The translations under genes were made by a program, and so were the position numbers. 64,000 bases of DNA. Origin: Asterias amurensis. Lineage: Eukaryota > Echinodermata > Asteroidea > Forcipulatida > Asteriidae. The stretch is taken from NCBI RefSeq assembly GCF_032118995.1, contig NC_092648.1, positions 3,797,001-3,861,000 of the forward strand. Reading direction: 5' to 3'. The notes beneath the pieces were generated by a model, which searched no databases, was not told the origin of the DNA, and saw only the letters and a list, made by a program, of their open reading frames with translations. Numbering within the stretch: the first letter of the stretch is position 1; each line of letters starts with the position of its first letter. This document shows positions 55,705 through 64,000 of the stretch, one piece after another.

Positions 55705-56364
55705 CTATGTTGTGTAGATGCTACAGGGATGACTGGGTAGATAAGGGACGAATTCAAAATTAAACAAGCGGTAACTCGGGGGCTTTTTCAGAATCCCCCG
55801 AGGTAATACAGGGTATTTACAGCCTTGCATACGAACAATAGAGTCATGAATATCCGTCTGCACATGCTGGGTCAACTTGGTTGTGGTTGGGTGACCACGG
55901 ATACAAAGAGCAATTTAACAAAAGGCAAGAGTTGTGCTTGGGATTACGTCAGCAAGGGATTATCGGATTAGTGACAGATGCCTGGCTGCTCCAATAAATG
56001 TTCTTCTGATCCATTCAGGTACTCAATGGTTCTAAAGAAACCAATGGACCGCAAACTCCACTGGTCTATTGTTGAACAGTATCAATTACGGATTAACCGA
56101 GCCTCTGCCAAACCGCGGGGCGGCCGGCGGCGATATCAATGAAGTAAACTTGGCTCTCTGCGGCCCCAAGAGCAATGTTCATTGACCTGTAGATAATGAG
56201 CTCATTATGGTCCGACTTCCTTTTGCCTTGTAAAACCCCGGGGGAAAATGAAGATTTACCCCGAGTTACCGATTGTTTAATTTTGAATTCGCCCCTAATA
56301 GGCACTTGCAGGTCTCTAGCTGACATCGTTACTTTGTGAATTCATCCAAGGATGGCACGCACTT
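55705..56364 (-). other. Exon-like unit 7, split by a TIR element
   Basis: Donor side 55705-55743 (CATAG|GTATGT intact), acceptor side 56297-56364 (CCCATTCTAG). Without the 553-bp insertion the unit would be about 107 bp. The insertion must be younger than the duplication that made this unit. Confidence 0.6.
55744..56296. mobile_element. 553-bp TIR element inside exon-like unit 7
   Basis: Left AGGGACGAATTCAAAATTAA and right TTAATTTTGAATTCGCCCCT continue to a ~38-bp inverted repeat with two mismatches, ending at CTCGGGG/CCCCGAG. TA occurs near both junctions. No transposase; the 77-codon - frame (56093-56326) is not a known protein. Superfamily undetermined. Confidence 0.8.
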
Positions 56365-57409
56365 CTAGAATGGGGAGAAATGAAATCAAGGTTGAGATTT
56401 AATTCATCTGGGCAACTATCGCTCGTCCTCTTGGCAACCACCTTTATCTAGGCAACAATATCCATACAACTGAGCAACCATTGCAAACCATCAAGGCAAC
56501 CATTGCCAATCACCTGGGCAAACCATTGCCATAAATCTGGGCATCCATTGCCATACATAGGGGCAACCAATGCTAGCCATCTGGGCAACCATTATTGCCA
56601 TTCGTCTGGGACACCATTGCAATCTGGGCAACAATGCCATGCATCTGGGGAACAAAGGGCATACAAGTAGGCAACCATATTCAACAATATGTGCAACCAA
56701 TGCCATTCCTTTGGGCAACCCTTGCCATACAACTGTACAACCACTGCCATTCAACAGGGCAACCATTTGCCCAACATCTGGGGAGCCTCTGCCATCTATC
56801 TGGCAATCATGACCATTCATCTGGGCAATAATTGCCAGTCATTTGTGCACGTTTGCCCTAGAACTGGGACACCATCGCCAATCATCTGAGCAATTACTGC
56901 CAGTCAAAAGGGCAACTATTGTCTGCTGGGCAACCATTGACCCATTAACAGGGCAATCATTGCAAGTCATCTGTGCAACCATTGTCAGTCATGGTCAACA
57001 ATAATTGCCTTTCATCTGGGCATTAACTGCCAGTCATCTGTACGATCGCCACAAACATCTGGGCAACCATTGCCATCGATTTGGGCAACCATTTGCCAGT
57101 CATCTGGGCAACCGTTGTACATCTGGGCAAACATTACAAAACAACTGAGCACCGATTGACAATGATCTGGGCAACCAATGCTCTACTTCTGACCAAAAAC
57201 TGCCATCTGAGCAACATTGCCATACATCTGGGCGACCGTCCATACATCCTGGCAGCAATTGCCGACATCTGGGCAACCATTGCTAGTTATCAGGGCAACC
57301 ATTGCAATTGATCAGTGCAACCATTACAATTGATCAAGCAACCATTGCCAAACATCGAGGCAACCATTGGAATGGGCAAATGAACCATCAAAAATGGGAT
57401 TTTACATAC

Positions 57410-57550
57410 CTATGTTGTGTAGATGCTACAGGGATGACTGGGTAGATGGTAGATGTGTATGTAGATGGTCAATGGAGGATTGGGTAAGCACTTGCAGGTC
57501 TCTGTCACAAACACTTTGGATGGGTACTCATCCGAGAATTACAGGCATTT
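57410..57550 (-). other. Exon-like unit 8, enlarged
   Basis: Acceptor TATGCCCTTTCTAG, donor CATAG|GTATGT. 141 bp because the 3' part (GTAGATG..GGGTAGATGG) is internally duplicated. No frame is open across it. Confidence 0.5.
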
Positions 57551-58100
57551 CTAGAAAGGGCATAAATAAAAATGTCAAAATGATGTAAACCATGCTTGAT
57601 ATTTAATTCATCTGGGCAACTAGCCAGTCCTCTTGGCAAAACATTGCCATCATCATGGTAACCATTGCCATACAACTGAGCAAAAATTTACAAGGATCTT
57701 GTCAACAGTTGCCATACATTAAGCAACCATTGACAATAAACATGGCAACCACTGCCAACTATTGCCAGCCATCTAGGCAACGATAAACAAAAAAACCAAT
57801 GCCTGTCATTTGGGCAACCAGCCATAGTTTTATTAGGGCAACTATTGCCAGTTATCCGGGTAACCTTTTGCCATGCGATGGAACAAGCAATGCAAGTCAT
57901 CTGGGCTAACATTTCATCATTCACTGAGCAAGCGTCTGGGCAACCAAAGGCATACATTATGGGCAACCATTGCCAAACATGAGGGCCACTATTGCCCAAC
58001 ATCAAGGCATTAAGTCCTCTTTGCAACCTTTGTCAATCATCAAAGCAACCAAGTGATCTGGGTAACTAAAAAAAATTGACCATCTTGGAAGTTTACATAC

Positions 58101-58210
58101 CTGTGTTGTGTAGATGGTCGATGGATGACTGGGTAGACTGGGTAGGCACTTGCAGGTCTCTGACACAAACACTTTGGATGGGTACTCATCGAACAAAATG
58201 GCACGCATTT
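58101..58210 (-). other. Exon-like unit 9
   Basis: Acceptor TGTGCCCTTTCTAG, donor ACACAG|GTATGT. 110 bp; open in two frames: phase 1 to 0 (LFDEYPSKVFVSETCKCLP) and phase 0 to 2. Confidence 0.5.
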
Positions 58211-58460
58211 CTAGAAAGGGCACAAATGAAAATGTCAAAATGATGTCAAACAAGCGTGATATTTAATTCATCTGGCAACTAGTTAGTCAGTCCTCTTGGC
58301 AACCATTGCCATACAACTGAGCAACCATTGACAAGGATCTGGGCAACCATTGCCATACATCTGGGCAACCAATTACAGTCATTTGGACAACGATGGTAAT
58401 ACATCAGAGCAACCACTGTCAGTCATCTGGGCAGCCATTCACACAACTATTTAACAATTG

Positions 58461-58960
58461 ACATTGTTATACCTCGGTAATAAACTGTGAAGTTTGATTG
58501 GTCGAGAACCAATCATGTGATGCGCCTCAAAAACGCATGTTACATGGCTGGACGGGCCGGGTAACATTAAAAGTGATGCACACCGGTGTACATCACCTTG
58601 ATCGTTCCTGGCGTTGGTTGATTTCCAGCGCTGTGTACGAAACAACCGGGGGTTTAAGGGAATTGTTTCTCCTTCGTCTGCTTATTAAACAATAAATAGT
58701 CCGTCGTAATAATGTTTGAAGATGACAACAGAACTTTGAGAAGAGGAATAACAATTATACAAAGGTATAACAAAACAATTGTTGCACGCTGTGACGGGGT
58801 CCATGGGTTTTGTAAACCCTCGAGGGAAAATGGCACCCTCGGCTTCGCCTCAGGTGCCATTTCCCCTCAGGTGCCATTTCCCCTCAGGTGCCATTTCCCC
58901 TCGGGTGTACATACGCCATTGACCCCGTCACAGCGTGCAACAATTGTATAATGTTATGGA
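58461..58960. mobile_element. Inserted block containing a TIR MITE (58775-58947)
   Basis: The 21-bp intron repeat stops at about 58455 and resumes at about 58955. Within the block, ACAATTGTTGCACGCTGTGA and ACAGCGTGCAACAATTGT are perfect inverted repeats continuing through CGGGGTC/GACCCCG. The core has three CTCAGGTGCCATTTCCC repeats. The outer part (58461-58770, starting GTTATACCTCGGTAATAAAC) may be an older element into which the MITE jumped. Confidence 0.65.
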
Positions 58961-59260
58961 CAACCATTGCAGTTACATCTGGTAAACCAATGCCAGTCAT
59001 TTGGGCAACCATTGCCATACACAGGGCAACAATTGCTAGTTAACCTTTGCAATGCGATGGAACAAGCAATGCCAGTCATCTGGGCAAACATTTTGTCATT
59101 CACGAGGCAAGCATCTGGGCAACTAAAAGGCACACATCATTTCCCAACATCTAGGCATTAACGGCCAGTCCTCTGGGCATCCTTTGGCATTCATCAAAGC
59201 AACCAAGTGAGCTAGACAACTAAAAAGTTTTGAAAAGTAACCAAAATTAATTTTACATAC

Positions 59261-59364
59261 CTATGTTGTGTAGATGGTCAATGGAGGATTGGTAGATGGT
59301 AGACACTTGCAGGTCTCTGACACAACACTTTGGATGGGTACTCATCCGAGAATTACACGCATTT
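59261..59364 (-). other. Exon-like unit 10
   Basis: Acceptor GTGCCCTTTCTAG, donor CATAG|GTATGT. 104 bp, open with phase-2 entry, phase-1 exit (…RMSTHPKCCVRDLQVST…). Confidence 0.5.
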
Positions 59365-59937
59365 CTAGAAAGGGCACAAATAAAAATGTCAAAATGATGT
59401 AAAACATGCTTGATATTTAATTCATCTAGGCAACTAGCCAGTCCTCTTGGCAAAACATTGCCATCATTATGGCAACCAGTGCCGTACAACTGAGCAACCA
59501 TTGACAATAATCTTGGCAACTATTGCCACACATCAGGGCAACTATTGCTAGTCATCTAGGCAACCACACCTTTAAAAAAACCATATTAACCAATGCCAGT
59601 CATTTGGAATCCAGCCATACTTTTATTGGGCAACTATTGCCAGTCATCTGAGCAACCGTTATGAAACTGATTGACGATTGACAAAGTTATGGGCCCACTT
59701 TACCAATGATACGGGCAACAGTGGCCAATGACATGTGCAACCATTGCCAATGATATGGGAACCCAAAGCCTTACATATGTACAACCAATGTCATACATCT
59801 GGGCATTTTTTGCCATTCATCTGTGTTTTCAGAAGTTTTTTTAATTGGTCAGTGGAGTTAGCGGCTTTGATGAAAGAAGCGATGTTGTTCCAATCTGTGG
59901 CATCTGGGCAACCTTTGTCATTCATCAAAGCACATAC

Positions 59938-60045
59938 CTATGTTGTGTAGATGGTCGATGGATGACTGGGTAGACATGGGTAGGCACTTGCAGGTCTACT
60001 ACACAAACACTTTGGATGAGTCTCATCAGAGAATTACACGCATTT
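59938..60045 (-). other. Exon-like unit 11
   Basis: Acceptor ATGCCCTTTCTAG, donor CATAG|GTATGT. 108 bp, symmetrical phase 2/2, open (…SVCVVDLQVPTHVYPVI…). Confidence 0.5.
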
Positions 60046-60706
60046 CTAGAAAGGGCATAAATGAAAATGTCAATATTATGTAAAATATGCTTGATATTTA
60101 ATTCACCTGGGCAACTAGTTAGCCAGTTCTCTTGGCAACCAGTAACATCAGCTAAGCAAGCATTGACAAGGATCTTGGTACCCCACTGCCATACATCAGA
60201 GCAACTATTGCCAGTCATCTTCGCAACCATACAAATGAAAATACTAACCAATGCCAGTCACTTGGGCAACCATTGCCATACTTCTAATTGGGCAACCACT
60301 GCCAGTCATCTGAGCAACCATTATTAAACTCATTAACCATTAACCATTAACCATATGGGCAACCATTGCCAATGATAAGGGCAATCACTGGCAATGATAT
60401 GGACAAACATTGCCAATAATATGGGCAACCAATGTCAGTCATTTGAGCAACAATTGCCATACATATATGGACAACATTGTCATCTGGACAACCATTGTCA
60501 TCTGGGCAACCATTGTCATCTGGGCCACCATTGTCATCTGGGCCACCATTGTCCTTAATCTGGGCATTACCTTCCAGTCATCTGGGAACCCAAAGCCTAA
60601 CATACGGACAACCATTGTCTTTTATCTGGGCTACCGTTGCCATTCATGTGGTCAATCTTTTAACCCTTCAAAAAAGTGATGCAACAGCGGAAGGGATTTT
60701 ACATAC

Positions 60707-60820
60707 CTATAATGTTGTGTAGATTGCTGATGGATGACATGGGTATAAAGATGGTAGGCACTTGCAGGTCTCTAACACCAACACTTTGGATGGGTTCTCA
60801 ACGAAGAATGGCACGCATTT
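60707..60820 (-). other. Exon-like unit 12
   Basis: Acceptor TGTGCTCTTTCTAG, donor TTATAG|GTATGT. 114 bp; in phase 0 it reads VPFFVENPSKVLVLETCKCL and on to a TAG that is also the last exon codon. Confidence 0.5.
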
Positions 60821-61316
60821 CTAGAAAGAGCACAAAGGAAAATGTCGAAACCATGTAAAACAGGGTTAAGATTTAATTCATCTGGGAAACTACCCAGTCC
60901 CCTTTGCAACCATTGCCATCGTAAAGGCAACCATTGCCATACAACTGAGCAACCATTGACAAAGATCTGGGCAACCATTGCCATACATCTGGGCAACCAA
61001 TGACAGTCATTTCAGCAATGATTGTCATACATTAAAGCAATTTTCATCTGGGCATGCCATTGCCAGTAATCCGGACAACCATTGCCATGAGGCAAGCAAT
61101 GCAAGTCATCTTGGCAAAAGTATCGTCATTCACTGGGCAAGCATCTGGGTAACCAAGGGCATACAATATGGGCAACCATTGCTATACATGTTGGCCACCA
61201 TTGTCCTCTAGGCATTAACTGCCAGTCATCTGGGCAATCTTTGTCATTCATCAAAGCAACCAAGTGATCAGGGCAACTAAAAAGTTTTTAAAAGTTACCA
61301 CAGGAATTTTACATAC

Positions 61317-61422
61317 CTTAGTTGTGTAGATGGTCGATGGATGACTAGGTAGACGGTAGGCACTTGCAGGTCTCTGACACCAACACTTTGGATGGGTACT
61401 CATCGAAGAATGGCACGCATTT
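61317..61422 (-). other. Exon-like unit 13
   Basis: Acceptor ATGCCCTTTCTAG, donor ACTAAG|GTATGT. 106 bp, open with phase-2 entry and phase-0 exit (…STHPKCWCQRPASAYRLP…). With unit 14 it forms a recent ~475-bp duplication including the intron. Confidence 0.5.
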
Positions 61423-61791
61423 CTAGAAAGGGCATAAATTAAAATGTCAAAATTATGTAAAACATGCTTGACATTTCATTCATCTGGGCAACTAGTTAGC
61501 CAAACCTCTTGGCAACCATTGCCATCATCATGGCAACCATTGTCGTACAACTGAGCAACGATTTACAAGAATCTGGGCAACCACCGCCATACATCTGGGC
61601 AACCATGAATGTTAGTCATTTGCGCACCCATTGCAATACATCAGGGCAACCACCATCAGGCATCTGGGCAACCATATCCCCTACAACTTGCCATTGCCAT
61701 ACAGTGGGGCAACCGATGACAGTCCTCTGGGCAACCAAGTGATCAGGGCAACTAAAAAGTTTTTAAAAGTTACCATGGGAATTTTACATAC

Positions 61792-61897
61792 CTTAGTTGT
61801 GTAGACGGTCAATGGATGACTAGGTAGACGATAGGCACTTGCAGGTCTCTGACACCAACACTTTGGATGGGTACTCATCGAAGAATGGCACGCATTT
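61792..61897 (-). other. Exon-like unit 14
   Basis: Acceptor and donor as in unit 13; 106 bp, open phase 2 to 0. Sequence almost identical to unit 13. Confidence 0.5.
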
Positions 61898-62503
61898 CTA
61901 GAAAGGGCATAAATTAAAATGTCAAAATTATGTAAAACATGCTTGACATTTCATTCATCTGGGCAACTAGTTAGCCAAACCTCTTGGCAACCATTGCCAT
62001 CATCATGGCAACCATTGCTGTACAACTGTGCAACGATTGACAAAAATCTGGGCAACCACTGCCATATGTCTGGGCAACCATGAATGTTAGTCATTTGGGT
62101 ACGCATTGTAATACATCAGAGCAACCACCATCAGGCATCTGGGCAACCATATCCCCTACAACTTGCCATTGTCATACAGTGGGGCAACCGATGACAGTTA
62201 TCTGGGCAACCTTTGCCAGTCATCTGGGCAACACTGGGCAACCTACATCTGGGCAGCCAAACATCAGGGCAACCAAACTCTAGATCTGGGTTAACCTTTG
62301 CCAGTCATCTGGGCAACTATTACCATACATCTTGCCGTTGCCATACAGTGGGGCAACCGATGGCAGTCATCTGGGCAACCAGTGTCAGTCATCTATACAT
62401 GGGCTTGAATGCAGTTTGTTGTGGCGTAAAAGTATGATGATACAGTGCTGCAAAAACAGCCCACCTACCCAAGATCGGGGAAAGAAGAAAGGTTAATACT
62501 TAC

Positions 62504-62627
62504 TCTTACTATCTGGATGTACATCTTCATAAGGTAGACATTGAGCTGAAGGTGTACATATGCCCCAGACATTTACTTTGTTGTGGCTGAGCAAAACATC
62601 TTTGGAGAAATCGGCACGCCTTTTTGT
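62504..62627 (-). other. Exon-like unit 15, 5' member, diverged
   Basis: Acceptor TTAATTCTGCAG, donor AGTAAGA|GTAAGT (full consensus). 124 bp, open in phase 0 with phase-1 exit (RRADFSKDVLLSHNKVNVWG, then ICTPSAQCLPYEDVHPDSK). Weak nucleotide similarity to the other units (AAA.GCGTGCC, TGTCTACC). It marks the 5' border of the array, where the 21-bp repeat ends. Confidence 0.45.
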
Positions 62628-62639
62628 CTGCAGAATTAA

Positions 62640-63500
62640 CAAGTTGGTTGATTTTAATAAAAGCTACATTTAGAGGAACAGCTGTTGGTAGGATTATTGC
62701 TGTTCGACCCTGCCAGCTTTGTAAGAACTCGTCGCTACCCTTTTATTCCCTTAATTAATCAATGTCAATATCAAGACAACTGCGTGTGGTCGAATTAAAG
62801 AGAAGACCAACTAAACCTAGTCGTCAGAGAGAATCGAGGGACATCAAAATACAAAGAAAAAACATGGTCCCTAGAGGGCGCTACTAGACTTGTTTATGTC
62901 CCCTACTCAACAACTTTATCAGCTCTGTCAATGGGGCCGCTGTCAATGGTCAATGAGTTCTAGTTATGTTTAAGACTGGGAGGATTTTGAATCAAGAGAA
63001 TGTACAAAGAAGGGTACATTGATCACTTATATTGAACAAATGGGGCCTATGGTTTAAAAATTATTCTGTTATGCAAATAAGCAGGAAACAATGTCAGTCA
63101 CATTGATACGTACGTGACATAATGATTGGCTGGTAACTATATTCTGGTAAGCATAACTTCACAATTTTCTTTATAAGACCATTATGCGGATAAATTCCAA
63201 AACATCACACAGCACAAACAAAGTCACGTACAGACTCATGGCCACCTCCCACCGTGGCTTTAAGTGGATAAGTTACTGCCAATTCCAAAGAATTGAGCAA
63301 GACCAAGAACAAGAGCCAGCGAGACAAAACCGTCCTGCCGGGGCGCAGTGCGAAATCTCCCGGTTAAGAATTCCAGTGCAAGGCCGGTCACACATGCGGC
63401 TTTTAAATTTACCGCCTCTGCCAAAGAACCCCCAAATATCTCCAAATTATGCGAACCATAAACACTGTCACCACTTTCATTCTCAAGACAAGAACCTCAT
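62640..63500. other. Unique-looking DNA, intron-like on the - strand
   Basis: No repeats of the array. Overlapping frames at 63184-63522 (+) and 63260-63445 (-) have no recognisable domain. GAGGGCGCTAC near 62875 resembles a short repeat end. Confidence 0.3.
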
Positions 63501-63508
63501 CAACTCAC

Positions 63509-63645
63509 CATTGCACTTGTAGTAATTTTACTTTTGAAACTGCGGTAAAACGCAGCCATTTCTGGAGCAAAAGACGTAGAGACTTCTATCTGTCAGCCAT
63601 GTTTTCTTCGAGGTAACGCATCGTGTACGTACAGCGGGCGGGCCC
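63509..63645 (-). promoter_or_regulatory. Candidate promoter and first exon of the - strand unit
   Basis: A GC box (GGGCGGGCCC, 63635-63644) lies upstream of GTACACGATGCG. On the - strand the stretch ends TTACTACAAGTGCAATG|GTGAGT, a consensus donor at 63509. The ATG immediately before the donor would join in frame (phase 0) to unit 15, which is open in that phase. A short upstream ATG GCT GAC AGA TAG (about 63600) would be an uORF. No TATA box. Plausible but unproven. Confidence 0.3.
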
Positions 63646-63659
63646 TCGTTGGTCAGGAA

Positions 63660-63988
63660 TTGAAGAGCTTTCTTGTTGCACAACAAAGGACTGCATTCTC
63701 TTCAGATTATCTTACTATACCATATTTGGAAGCTATCTTTCAAGACTCAAAGGTTGAGACTATTAATGTTGGTACGGGGATCATTTACTTTCAATTGCAA
63801 AGAATGGGGTGCACTCGTTTCAATCACTGCTAAACCCGGCAGGGGACATGCCTTTGATTTTTGAAGTGCGAAGCGTTGCCCCTTGAAGAGAATGGGAAGA
63901 CCCGGTTGATAACGTCAGTGATTAAAGTAGGTCTATGGGGAATTCAGAATAATTGGGCCTAAGATTACCCGCCTGGTAATAAACACAT
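63660..63988. other. No gene seen
   Basis: Mixed composition, a 63-codon + frame without motifs. Confidence 0.3.
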
Positions 63989-64000
63989 CTTAAAGGCAGT
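63989..64000. mobile_element. Start of another 'GGCAGTGGACAC' MITE, cut by window edge
   Basis: The last bases CTTAAAGGCAGT equal the terminal bases of the TTAA MITE family. Confidence 0.5.

Larger units (their letters stand above)
50640..62470 (-). repeat. Tandem array of exon-like units with minisatellite introns
   Basis: Fifteen ~100-140-bp blocks with the same orientation (listed separately) alternate with 0.35-1.2 kb spacers. The spacers are built of a degenerate 21-22-bp repeat, CATCTGGGCAACCATTGCCAT. The two edges share a motif: GTGCTGCAAACACAGCCCAC at 50691 and GTGCTGCAAAAACAGCCCAC at 62444, suggesting the array grew from one unit including its flank. On the - strand most blocks have a pyrimidine tract + (T/C)AG in front and AG|GTATGT behind. 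Block plus about 50 bp each side is far better conserved than the spacer. I recognise no protein family. Confidence 0.8.

Noticed and set aside
50900-62440. CRISPR-like regular repeats
   Set aside because: Repeats are degenerate, contiguous and without unique spacers; the genome is clearly eukaryotic.

Overview
The window reads as repeat-rich, intron/intergenic DNA from an animal, most likely a marine invertebrate deuterostome. From remembered repeat sequences I would guess an echinoderm of sea-star type, but no host gene here proves it. There are no operons, no ribosome-binding-site-led genes and no long unique ORF. Almost every long open frame lies in a minisatellite or a transposon. No gene could be named with confidence.

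Layout: 1-16 kb is a mosaic of non-autonomous DNA transposons (MITEs and foldback elements), a tRNA-derived SINE, a 179-bp tandem repeat and microsatellites. 16.1-38.5 kb on the + strand holds at least eight diverged copies of one exon-like cassette, most with AG acceptors and GT donors, and three copies of a possible terminal exon. Between them lie MITEs, a LINE reverse-transcriptase fragment on the - strand, and three expanded minisatellites: 19 bp at 19.0-20.5 kb, 84 bp at 29.8-31.0 kb, and 60 bp at 32.8-38.1 kb. 38.6-39.3 kb is the 3' end of a CR1/L2-type LINE. 40.4-41.5 kb is a ~356-bp triplication. 41.5-46.2 kb is strongly AT-rich and built of nested duplications. 46.4-48.4 kb has two opposed tRNA-like SINE heads and two more minisatellites.

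50.7-62.6 kb is the most striking part. Fifteen exon-like units of about 100-140 bp all face the - strand. Most have a pyrimidine tract plus TAG/CAG acceptor and a GTATGT donor. They are separated by introns made almost wholly of a ~21-22-bp 'CATCTGGGCAACCATTGCC' repeat. A candidate promoter and first exon, with an ATG directly before a GTGAGT donor, lies upstream on the same strand near 63.5-63.65 kb. One copy is split by a 553-bp TIR element, and an intron carries a complete tRNA-Leu-like SINE.

The best candidates for something undescribed are thus two independent, oppositely oriented arrays of tandemly duplicated short exons whose introns have turned into minisatellites. Whether either is transcribed or translated cannot be decided from sequence alone. 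Reading phase is not consistently kept between copies, so decayed gene arrays or non-coding multi-exon transcripts are real alternatives.
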